Part shown: positions 1 through 5,203 of the stretch, one piece after another | Numbering within the stretch: position 1 is the stretch's first letter | How the letters are laid out: each line of letters begins with the position of its first letter | NCBI GenBank assembly: GCA_030149995.1 | Contig: JASLGV010000483.1 | Coordinates: 1 to 5,203 of the forward strand | Direction of reading: 5' to 3' | Source: Pedobacter sp. | GTDB taxonomy: Bacteria > Bacteroidota > Bacteroidia > Sphingobacteriales > Sphingobacteriaceae | DNA: 5,203 nt | Translations under genes and position numbers: made by a program | Notes under the pieces: generated by a model | The model's database searches: none | What the model was told of the DNA's origin: nothing | What the model saw: the letters and a program-made list of their open reading frames with translations, nothing else

Positions 1-2
1 AG

Positions 3-185
3 AAAGTGGAGAAAGTAAAGGAAATGCTTACCTACGGACAGTATACCCTAAGTGAAATTGCCTATCAGCTCAATTATAGCAGCGTAGCCCACCTTTCTGC
101 GCAGTTTAAAAAAGTAACGGGCTACACGCCTTCGGAATATAAAAATGCTCAAAAAGTAGCCAGGAAAACTTTAGACGAGATTTAA
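3..185 (+). CDS. AraC-family transcriptional regulator, C-terminal fragment (5' end outside window)
   Basis: Only the last 60 residues are present, read in the frame starting at base 3 and ending at TAA 183-185. They hold the second helix-turn-helix of an AraC/XylS DNA-binding domain: the segment LSEIAYQLNYSSVAHLSAQF followed by KKVTGYTPSEYK, which matches the family signature (recognition helix, then F-K-x-x-x-G-x-T-P-x-x-[YF]). The role is DNA binding and transcriptional control in the cytoplasm. The S-S-V-A-H-L-S wording and the short tail ending in LDEI resemble the small (about 190-residue) Bacteroidota AraC proteins that carry an N-terminal HMA metal-binding domain. That comparison is from memory and the N-terminus cannot be seen here. 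The gene ends 225 bp before the yceI-like gene on the same strand and could regulate it, which is inference. The AraC assignment is secure; the effector is unknown. Confidence 0.93.
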   Translation, partial: KVEKVKEMLTYGQYTLSEIAYQLNYSSVAHLSAQFKKVTGYTPSEYKNAQKVARKTLDEI

Positions 186-210
186 AACCAAAGTACTTTT
201 CATTTGTTTC

Positions 211-243
211 TTGAATCGACCGGCGGCTGTTTTCTTATCTTAG
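211..243 (+). promoter_or_regulatory. candidate Bacteroidota-type promoter upstream of the YceI-family gene
   Basis: TTG at 211-213 and TATCTTAG at 236-243 are separated by 22 bases. This fits the Bacteroidota pattern TTG-N17-23-TAnnTTTG with one mismatch in the -7 element. Transcription would start near 250 and leave a leader of about 160 bases before the ATG at 411. The match is imperfect and other A/T-rich stretches in the 186-410 gap could serve instead. For example, TTTG 275-278 with TACCTGTT from 297 is a weaker pair. Confidence 0.35.
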
Positions 244-254
244 ATCAAGAACGT

Positions 255-287
255 GTAAAATGCAAGGTCTTACTTTTGCATCGTTAC
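255..287. repeat. imperfect inverted repeat in the leader of the YceI-family gene
   Basis: ATGCAA (260-265) and TTGCAT (276-281) form a perfect 6-bp inverted repeat around a 10-base spacer. Outside it, GTAA (255-258) pairs with TTAC (284-287) across a small asymmetric interruption. The element lies just downstream of the candidate promoter at 211-243, so it could be an operator or a hairpin in the mRNA leader. Short repeats of this kind also arise by chance in AT-rich DNA. I see no coding sequence in the 186-410 gap. Confidence 0.3.
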
Positions 288-410
288 AGCAGAGAATACC
301 TGTTTTTGATTAAAGCATACGTTTACAGTTACCCATCGATGGCCATGCATAAGCCCGGCATAATCAACCAACACGTATTTAACCACTTTATTCAAATAAA
401 TTAAGTACAG

Positions 411-986
411 ATGAAAAAATTATTCCTTTTTCTGATCGCATCCGGCATAAGCCTGGCTTCTTTTGCACAAACCAGCTGGAAAGTAGATCCCATGCACTCG
501 TTTGTTAACTTTTCTGTAAAACACCTGGGTATTTCTTTTGTAGATGGTGCCTTTAAAAAATTTGATGGTTCTTTCTCCACATCAAAAAGTGATTTGACCG
601 ATGCAAAGATCAATTTCAACGTAGATGTAAAAAGCATAACGACCGGTGTTGAAATGAGAGACAACCACCTGAAAACCGACGATTTTTTTAATGCGGATAA
701 GTTTCCTTCCATGAAATTTGAAAGTACCTCTTTCAAAAAGCTTACGGGTAATATTTATGTGCTTACAGGTAAATTAACCATCCGCGATGTAACCAAAGAT
801 GTAAGTTTTAATGTGATCTATGGCGGCACGGCTAAAGACCAGCAGGGAAATACAAGAACTGGTTTTGGCGCAACCTTAAACATTAACCGGATGGATTACA
901 ACATCAAATACGATCCTACAGGTACCGCAGTAGCAAACGAGGTTGCCATTAAACTTAACCTCGAATTTATACAGGCCAAAGAATAA
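411..986 (+). CDS. YceI-family protein, secreted/periplasmic
   Basis: A 191-residue protein of the YceI family, whose lipocalin-like beta-barrel binds isoprenoid-type lipids in characterised members. The first 19 residues form a signal peptide: KK, a hydrophobic core, then SFA before Q20. The mature protein of about 172 residues is therefore exported to the periplasm, and no lipobox Cys is present. Family landmarks appear in order: W-K-V-D-P-x-H-S-x-x-x-F-x-V-K-H at 23-38, a V-D-x-K-S-I-T-T-G segment near 72-79 followed by MRDNHLKTDDFF (82-93), FPSMKFEST (98-106), the G-K-L-T-I-R-D-V-T-K stretch (120-129) and GFGATLNINRMDY (151-163). Length is normal and nothing is broken. ATG 411 is the natural start because it gives an ideal signal peptide; no Shine-Dalgarno is visible, as is usual in this phylum. 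The dioxygenase gene follows after 36 bp, probably as an operon partner. The ligand is unknown; quinone or polyprenoid binding is inference from the family. Confidence 0.95.
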   Translation: MKKLFLFLIASGISLASFAQTSWKVDPMHSFVNFSVKHLGISFVDGAFKKFDGSFSTSKSDLTDAKINFNVDVKSITTGVEMRDNHLKTDDFFNADKFPSMKFESTSFKKLTGNIYVLTGKLTIRDVTKDVSFNVIYGGTAKDQQGNTRTGFGATLNINRMDYNIKYDPTGTAVANEVAIKLNLEFIQAKE

Positions 987-1006
987 CCTTTGTTACCACA
1001 GCCTGT
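971..1006 (+). other. inverted repeat/possible RNA hairpin over the stop codon of the YceI-family gene
   Basis: ACAGGC (971-976) is complementary to GCCTGT (1001-1006). Nested inside, CAAAG (977-981) pairs with CTTTG (988-992) around the 6-base loop AATAAC, which contains the TAA stop. The right side has an 8-base bulge (993-1000). No T-run follows, so it does not look like an intrinsic terminator. An RNA processing or stability element between the two cistrons is possible, but unproven. Confidence 0.35.
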
Positions 1007-1022
1007 CCATATTAAAAAGACC

Positions 1023-1850
1023 ATGTCTACACAACAAGCGTTTCGAAATTATATACACTCCCTTCTGCATACAGATTTAATGCCCGTGCTGTTTATTGGT
1101 CATGGCTCGCCCATGAACGGAATTGAGCACAATACCTTTAGCAACGGCTGGCGTACAATGGCTGCGAATATTCCGGTACCCACGGCGGTATTAGTTGTTT
1201 CTGCTCACTGGTATACACGTGGCACGTTCGTTACGGCCATGGATTTTCCAAAAACGATACACGATTTCGGAGGTTTTCCGCAGGCGCTTTTTGACGTACA
1301 ATATCCGGCACCGGGCAATCCGGAGCTGGCTGCAGAAACAGCCGGCCTGATACATTCGGCGGCTGTTGGACTGGACCACGACTGGGGTCTGGACCATGGC
1401 ACCTGGACCGTGGTGAGGCATATGTATCCGGAAGCCAGTATCCCGGTTCTGCAACTAAGTATTGATTACACCAAGTCGCCTAAAGAACATTATGAGCTTG
1501 CCAAAGAAATTTATGCCCTCCGCAAAAAAGGTGTGCTGGTAATTGGCAGTGGTAACATGGTCCACAATTTACGCATGCTGAGCTGGGAAATGATTAATGG
1601 AGGTGGTTACGACTGGGCAGTTGAAATGAACGATACGTTTAAAAACCTGATTGCAAACGGCGAGCACGAGGCATTAATCAACTACCGTGCATTGGGAACG
1701 GCCGCTACACTGGCCATCCCAACCCCCGAACATTACCTGCCCCTTTTATATACGCTCGGCCTGAAAAATCAACAGGAAAATTTATCGTTCTTTAACGATC
1801 AGGCGGTTGGGGGTTCTTTAACCATGACCTCCGTTTCCATTGGTTTATAA
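1023..1850 (+). CDS. ygiD: 4,5-DOPA dioxygenase extradiol-like protein (YgiD, LigB superfamily)
   Basis: A 275-residue cytoplasmic metalloenzyme homologue of E. coli YgiD and plant DODA, members of the LigB class III extradiol ring-cleavage dioxygenases. These open the catechol ring of L-DOPA or related catechols next to a hydroxyl group. Conserved blocks and probable metal or active-site histidines are visible: GHGSPMN (H27), VVSAHWYTRG (H62), TIHDFGGFPQALFD (H80), WGLDHGTW (H125), SGNMVHNLR (H181) and PTPEHYLPLL (H237). Length and order match the family, with a roughly 20-residue N-terminal extension before the first core strand. I chose ATG 1023. An in-frame TTG at 990 would add 11 residues of unlikely sequence, and ATG 1080 would drop the extension. 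It lies 36 bp after the YceI-family gene with no separate promoter seen, so co-transcription is likely. The true substrate in this organism is unknown; YgiD-type proteins occur in bacteria that make no betalains. Confidence 0.95.
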   Translation: MSTQQAFRNYIHSLLHTDLMPVLFIGHGSPMNGIEHNTFSNGWRTMAANIPVPTAVLVVSAHWYTRGTFVTAMDFPKTIHDFGGFPQALFDVQYPAPGNPELAAETAGLIHSAAVGLDHDWGLDHGTWTVVRHMYPEASIPVLQLSIDYTKSPKEHYELAKEIYALRKKGVLVIGSGNMVHNLRMLSWEMINGGGYDWAVEMNDTFKNLIANGEHEALINYRALGTAATLAIPTPEHYLPLLYTLGLKNQQENLSFFNDQAVGGSLTMTSVSIGL

Positions 1851-1920
1851 AGAGCTTTTGGAAATATAATTCTATAAAACTTTATGGTTATTGTATAACA
1901 GGCTGTTTCGGCCGATGTGG

Positions 1921-1928
1921 TATTTTTG
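1921..1928 (+). promoter_or_regulatory. -7 promoter element of the HMA/MauE gene
   Basis: TATTTTTG is a perfect match to the Bacteroidota -7 consensus TAnnTTTG and sits 15 bases before the ATG at 1944, implying a very short leader. The nearest upstream TTG (1891-1893) is 27 bases away, longer than the usual 17-23, so the -33 half is poor and an activator may be needed. Two small inverted sequences lie just upstream: GTTAT-TGT-ATAAC (1887-1899) and the palindrome TCGGCCGA (1908-1915). Confidence 0.45.
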
Positions 1929-1943
1929 TCTAAAATTTAAATC

Positions 1944-2663
1944 ATGACACATACCTATCAACTCAGCGGCATGACCTGTGGCGGTTGCGAAAATAAAGTA
2001 AAAAGCAACCTGCTTGTTCTGCCCGAAGTAACCGCTGTAGAGGTTTCCAAAGATACCGGAACGGCAACCATCAGCATGGATCAGCACCTATCCCTTCAAA
2101 CCTTACAAGAGGCCCTGGGCGGCGAAAACAGCAAATACCAGATTACAGCGCAGGCACAATACGCAGCAACTGAACAAACCCGTTCCTGGATCGAAACGTA
2201 CAAACCCATTGTACTCATCTTTTCATATATCCTGCTGATCTCTGCCGTTGTTTCCTGGCAAAACAACAGCTTGGATGTAATGCAGTTTATGCGCATTTTC
2301 ATGGCTGGTTTTTTCCTTACTTTTTCTTTCTTTAAAATGCTCAATTTAAAAGCTTTTGCAGAAAGTTACGCCATGTACGATCTGGTGGCCAAAAAATTCA
2401 GCGCCTGGGGTTATATATATGCCTTTATAGAGCTGGGACTTGGTTTATCTTTTGTTCTGAACATCGCGCCTGTTGCCATAAACTGGATCACCTTAGTTGT
2501 AATGACGGTTAGTATTCTGGGGGTGCTCGAAAGCGTAATTAATAAAAAGAAAATTCAATGTGCCTGTTTGGGCGCTGTTTTTAACCTGCCCATGAGCACG
2601 GTAACCATTGTAGAAGATGCCTTAATGATTGCCATGAGTGCCGCCATGCTCTTCATTCTTTAA
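1944..2663 (+). CDS. HMA-domain/MauE-DoxX-like membrane fusion protein
   Basis: A 239-residue inner-membrane protein with two parts. Residues 1-68 are a heavy-metal-associated (HMA) domain with the metal-binding loop G-M-T-C-G-G-C (Cys12, Cys15), of the kind that binds Cu(I), Zn or Hg in metallochaperones and P-type ATPases. After a linker, residues 88-239 form four or five hydrophobic segments (about 88-105, 115-133, 155-175, 180-198 and 218-239). These resemble the MauE/DoxX redox-associated membrane family. Between the last two helices is K-K-I-Q-C-A-C-L-G (Cys206, Cys208), a candidate metal or thiol redox site. No signal peptide precedes the HMA domain, so it probably faces the cytoplasm. 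The likely role is metal handling or electron/thiol transfer across the membrane, but this is inference and no substrate can be named. The gene follows the dioxygenase gene by 93 bp with its own -7 element. ATG 1944 is the only good start, as the HMA fold begins directly after it. Confidence 0.85.
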   Translation: MTHTYQLSGMTCGGCENKVKSNLLVLPEVTAVEVSKDTGTATISMDQHLSLQTLQEALGGENSKYQITAQAQYAATEQTRSWIETYKPIVLIFSYILLISAVVSWQNNSLDVMQFMRIFMAGFFLTFSFFKMLNLKAFAESYAMYDLVAKKFSAWGYIYAFIELGLGLSFVLNIAPVAINWITLVVMTVSILGVLESVINKKKIQCACLGAVFNLPMSTVTIVEDALMIAMSAAMLFIL

Positions 2664-2683
2664 ATCGGATTATTTTTAGTTCT

Positions 2684-2712
2684 TTTCGGCCGGAAGCTTT
2701 TTCCGGTCGAAA
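2684..2712. terminator. hairpin terminator between converging genes, probably bidirectional
   Basis: TTTCGGCCGGAA (2684-2695) and TTCCGGTCGAAA (2701-2712) form a 12-bp stem with one G-T wobble around a 5-base GCTTT loop. It starts 20 bases after the stop of the HMA/MauE gene and ends 3 bases short of the stop codon of the - strand aldehyde dehydrogenase. The T-run after the stem is short on the + strand (TTTT 2713-2716) and absent on the - strand, so efficiency is uncertain. The position and strength of the stem still make termination the best reading. Confidence 0.75.
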
Positions 2713-2715
2713 TTT

Positions 2716-4113
2716 TCACATCAGTTTCTTAAGCCATTTGAGTAAACCCTCTTTGGCCGCATATGGCGGATAAATAAGTTTTGTAAGCCCGAAAGCAGAT
2801 TGGAAAACAACGGCCCGCTCGTGCGAAAAGCTTTTAAATCCAAAGAAGCCATGAGCACTGCCGGTTCCGCTTCCGTTAACCCCGCCAAAAGGGAGTTTTG
2901 GATTGCTGATGTGGATCAGCACATCATTTACACAAGTACCACCCGAAGTTGTTTCGGCCAATATCTTTTTCCTGTTTTTTTCATCCCGGCTAAAAATATA
3001 AAGTGCCAGGGGCTTTTCTTTCGCATTTATAAAATCAATGGCCTCCTGCAAATCTGTGTAACTTACAACCGGTAAAACGGGGCCAAAAATTTCCTCCTGC
3101 ATGATGCGGTGCTTTGCCTCTACCTGCGTTAAAACTGCCGGATAAATGGTTTGTTTTGCTTCATCTGCACCACCACCCCAAACCAGCTTTGCTCCTTCTG
3201 TAACCGCCTCTTTTAACAGATCCATCAGCCGTAAAAAATGCTTTTTATTAATAATTTTACCATATGCCGCCTCATTAATTGCTCCATCCTTAAAGAACAT
3301 CTTCTCTATAGCGGCCTTATAAAGCGCTGTAAATGTTTGTTCCAGTCCGCTTTCAATTAAAACATAATCGGGTGCAATACAGGTTTGCCCTGCATTAACC
3401 AGTTTACCCCAGGCAATGCGCTCCGCGGCTGCTTTCAAATTGGCCGAACGATCTACAATTACCGGCGATTTTCCGCCAAGCTCCAGCGTAACGGAACTGA
3501 GGTGTTCCGACGCAGCTTTCATCACCAACTTCCCTACCGCTGTACTGCCGGTAAAGAAAATATGATCGAAAGGTAGTTCCAATAAAGCCTTTGCCGTTTC
3601 TGCTCCGCCTTCAAAACAAGCAACCTCCCGCAAATCAAATGTATCATCTATCAGGTTTTTGATTGCAGCAGCTGTGGCAACGCTCAGTTCAGAAGGCTTC
3701 AGTATTACGCAGTTTCCGGCAGCAATGGCCGATACCAGCGGACTTATGGCAAGCTGCAGCGGGTAATTCCAGGGCGCAATAATCAGGCAAACACCCTTCG
3801 GCTCGTAATAAATCCGGTTCCGGGCAAACAGATTTGCCATACTGCGACCTACCGCTTTGGGTTTCATCCATTTTTTAAGCCTCTTAATCGCATAATCTAT
3901 TTCTCCATACGTGAAAAACAATTCGGTAACGGCCGATTCAAACCGGCTTTTTCTTAAATCGTTTTCCAGTGCCGCATAAATGGTTTCTTCGGCCTCTTGT
4001 AAAGCCGCCTTTAACCGTTTTAGTTTGGCAATCCTTGTGGCTGCATCTGTTTTACGCAATTCGATCCGGTACTTTTGCTGGCTTTCAAAAACAGCTTTAC
4101 TGGTATTTTCCAT
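2716..4113 (-). CDS. aldehyde dehydrogenase family protein (class 3-like, NAD(P)-dependent)
   Basis: A 465-residue cytoplasmic or membrane-peripheral enzyme that oxidises aldehydes to carboxylic acids with NAD(P)+. All core motifs are intact: APWNYP with the oxyanion Asn116, LKPSE (Lys139) for cofactor binding, FFTGSTAVGK (186-195), LELGGKSP with the general base Glu211, GQTCIAPDY with the catalytic Cys245, EEIFGPVLP (340-348), and LPFGGVNGSGTG near 407-418. The length of about 465, the Q-T-C-I-A-P-D-Y context and the C-terminal segment L-I-Y-P-P-Y followed by a basic, hydrophobic tail (KEGLLKWLKKLM) point to the ALDH3-like group, which favours fatty or aromatic aldehydes. ATG 4113 is chosen as start. 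An in-frame TTG at 4149 would add 12 residues without family support. The gene is monocistronic here: it converges on the HMA/MauE gene and diverges from the flavoprotein-like gene. The physiological aldehyde is unknown. Confidence 0.96.
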   Translation of the reverse strand: MENTSKAVFESQQKYRIELRKTDAATRIAKLKRLKAALQEAEETIYAALENDLRKSRFESAVTELFFTYGEIDYAIKRLKKWMKPKAVGRSMANLFARNRIYYEPKGVCLIIAPWNYPLQLAISPLVSAIAAGNCVILKPSELSVATAAAIKNLIDDTFDLREVACFEGGAETAKALLELPFDHIFFTGSTAVGKLVMKAASEHLSSVTLELGGKSPVIVDRSANLKAAAERIAWGKLVNAGQTCIAPDYVLIESGLEQTFTALYKAAIEKMFFKDGAINEAAYGKIINKKHFLRLMDLLKEAVTEGAKLVWGGGADEAKQTIYPAVLTQVEAKHRIMQEEIFGPVLPVVSYTDLQEAIDFINAKEKPLALYIFSRDEKNRKKILAETTSGGTCVNDVLIHISNPKLPFGGVNGSGTGSAHGFFGFKSFSHERAVVFQSAFGLTKLIYPPYAAKEGLLKWLKKLM

Positions 4114-4238
4114 TCTTAAAATTTGATTTAGAAATGCGTATTCGAACAACAGAACACGTTAAATTTAGTTAAAATACAGGCATTTCATTAAAATTTCATT
4201 CATTTAAAGCATATTGCATATTAATTTAAATTACACGA
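4114..4238. promoter_or_regulatory. AT-rich divergent intergenic region (aldehyde dehydrogenase / flavoprotein-like gene)
   Basis: These 125 bases must hold the start signals of both divergent genes, but no convincing TTG/TAnnTTTG pair is seen on either strand. The - strand reading of TAAATTTA (4160-4167) is the nearest -7-like match. Visible structure includes ATTTCATT twice at an 11-base pitch (4182-4189, 4193-4200), GCATATT twice in tandem (4209-4222), and the perfect palindrome TAATTTAAATTA (4222-4233) five bases before the ATG at 4239. Base composition is strongly A/T, so some of this will be chance. Confidence 0.4.
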
Positions 4239-5203
4239 ATGAAGAAATTGTTTTTTGTTTTTGCATGTATAATTCCTGTAATTGTGAGTGCCCAAACCAT
4301 TAAAACAGATGTATTGGTTTTAGGTAATGGCGATGCAGCTTTTGCCGCAGGTGTACAGGCTTCAGAATCGGGTGTAAATACCTTAATCCTAACACAGCAT
4401 AATGGCCTTAACTTAAGTAATTTTAAAAATAAACGCTCCAATGGAGTAATCAATGCTTTTGAAAAACAGGCCCGCAAATCACTTAAAATTGCCGATAGCG
4501 CAGTCTTACCCGATATTAACAGCCAAATGGCTGATGTTATTATAAAAAAGTGGTCAGACAGTTCTAAATTGTTTAAAGTCCTCAACGAAGAATCTTTTAC
4601 CGAAATAAAAAGATCGGGCAAAGGCTGGGAATTAAAACTGAACAAGCAAAGAAACATCAAAGCCAAAGTACTGGTTATTACCCAGGGAGCAGAAAAAATT
4701 TTTCCGTCCTTAAAAATAGCCCTTTTAAATCCGGCAGCCTCCCGTATTTTAAAGTATGATGAAAACCTGTACCGCACCAGTATTGCCGGGATAAACCAGG
4801 GCGAAGCGAGCTTCCTCTCGCTTTATGACCTGTTAATCCCCGATCAGGAAAACCTGCTGTTCATTCCCGAAAACGGTTTGGAAACCGGTCAGGCGGCAGG
4901 GGCAACAGCCGCTTATGCCGCTTTTTATAAAAAGAAGACCAGTGAATCGGTTTTAAAAAGCATACAGGGAGAACTACTAAGCTATAAGCTTGATTTAATA
5001 TCTTTTGAAGATGTGCATGTAAGCGACTCCAACTGGCTTGCCATTCAGAAAACAGGCATTACAGGAATACTCAAAGCCGAGATTAAAAATGGAAAAGCTT
5101 TTTTTAATCCCGAACAAAAGGTACTGTATGGGGAAATAAAACAACCAATCAAAGACTATTATTACAAAGCACAAATCTGGTTTGACGATCATCAGAATGT
5201 GCC
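4239..5203 (+). CDS. exported FAD-dependent oxidoreductase-like protein, compact and possibly degenerate (3' end outside window)
   Basis: The first 321 residues are present, with no stop before the window edge. Residues 1-18 are a signal peptide (MKK, hydrophobic core, V-S-A before Q19), so the protein is exported. Residues 23-51 have the beta-alpha-beta outline of a flavoprotein N-terminus: D-V-L-V-L-G-N-G-D-A-A-F-A-A-G. The third Gly of GxGxxG is Ala34, and the acidic residue expected after strand 2 is missing (LILTQH). KVLVITQGAEK (143-153) sits where the family has its V-I-x-A-T-G motif. SLYDLLIPDQENLLFIPE (194-211) and TGQAAGATAAYAAF (216-229) match the C-terminal FAD-binding part of PF12831-type Bacteroidota oxidoreductases. 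Residues 256-299 (VSDSNWLAIQKTGITG, then F-F-N-P-E) resemble an SLH-like repeat. The FAD portion is only about 210 residues, much shorter than the usual 400 or more, so the substrate domain seems reduced. It may be a non-catalytic paralogue. Substrate unknown. Confidence 0.75.
   Translation, partial: MKKLFFVFACIIPVIVSAQTIKTDVLVLGNGDAAFAAGVQASESGVNTLILTQHNGLNLSNFKNKRSNGVINAFEKQARKSLKIADSAVLPDINSQMADVIIKKWSDSSKLFKVLNEESFTEIKRSGKGWELKLNKQRNIKAKVLVITQGAEKIFPSLKIALLNPAASRILKYDENLYRTSIAGINQGEASFLSLYDLLIPDQENLLFIPENGLETGQAAGATAAYAAFYKKKTSESVLKSIQGELLSYKLDLISFEDVHVSDSNWLAIQKTGITGILKAEIKNGKAFFNPEQKVLYGEIKQPIKDYYYKAQIWFDDHQNV

Noticed and set aside
190..199. Palindrome AAAGTACTTT just after the AraC stop codon, considered as a terminator
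   Set aside because: No loop and too short to form a stable hairpin.
204..404. Open frame of 66 codons starting with TTG in the gap before the YceI-family gene
   Set aside because: Rare start codon, no recognisable domain, no ribosome binding site, and it overlaps the candidate promoter and leader; best explained as chance.
401..736. Antisense open frame of 111 codons over the YceI-family gene
   Set aside because: The + strand protein matches a known family from end to end; the antisense frame shows no family features.
1191..1454. Antisense open frames within the dioxygenase gene
   Set aside because: They lie fully inside a conserved gene and translate to Arg/Cys-rich sequence without domain resemblance.
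1872..2087. Antisense open frame of 71 codons across the HMA/MauE promoter and start
   Set aside because: It overlaps the conserved HMA domain coding region and has no recognisable features.
4114..4149. Upstream TTG start for the aldehyde dehydrogenase (12 extra residues)
   Set aside because: The ATG at 4113 begins the family-like N-terminus; the added residues have no support and TTG is a weaker start.
4226..4777. Antisense open frame of 183 codons over the flavoprotein-like gene
   Set aside because: Long, but the + strand frame has a signal peptide and PF12831-like segments throughout; the antisense product resembles no known family.

Overview
The window looks like a chromosomal segment from a Bacteroidota bacterium, most likely Sphingobacteriaceae (Pedobacter- or Mucilaginibacter-like). 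This is inferred from moderate-to-low GC, start codons preceded by A/T-rich leaders without clear Shine-Dalgarno motifs, promoter-like TAnnTTTG elements, and protein families typical of that group. No rRNA, tRNA, CRISPR array, transposase or integrase signal is visible. The genes look like ordinary chromosomal genes and none shows clear signs of recent transfer.

Left part (1-2663, all + strand). The window opens inside the last 60 codons of an AraC-type regulator. Its C-terminus resembles the short Bacteroidota regulators that carry an N-terminal heavy-metal-associated (HMA) domain, but that domain would lie outside the window. A 225-bp gap with a candidate promoter and an imperfect palindrome leads to a secreted YceI-family lipid-binding protein (411-986). 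Next, 36 bp downstream, is a LigB-type extradiol dioxygenase of the YgiD/4,5-DOPA dioxygenase family (1023-1850), probably in the same transcript. After 93 bp with a perfect -7 promoter-like element comes a membrane protein that joins an N-terminal HMA domain to a MauE/DoxX-like membrane domain ending in a Cys-Ala-Cys motif (1944-2663).

Middle (2664-4113). A strong 12-bp hairpin lies between two converging genes and probably terminates transcription from one or both sides. The - strand gene (2716-4113) is a complete class-3-like aldehyde dehydrogenase with all catalytic motifs intact.

Right part (4114-5203). A very AT-rich 125-bp divergent intergenic region separates the aldehyde dehydrogenase from a + strand gene that runs off the window. 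That gene encodes an exported protein with the outline of the Bacteroidota FAD-dependent oxidoreductase family (PF12831-like), followed by an SLH-like stretch. It is unusually compact and its dinucleotide-binding motifs are eroded.

Taken together, the left cluster suggests a metal or redox stress theme: a probable metal-linked regulator, a YceI protein, a metal-dependent dioxygenase and an HMA-redox membrane fusion. The aldehyde dehydrogenase may detoxify aldehydes but has no clear link to the others. The most interesting items are the possible metal-sensing link between the truncated regulator and the HMA-MauE fusion, and the apparently degenerate exported flavoprotein homologue at the right edge.
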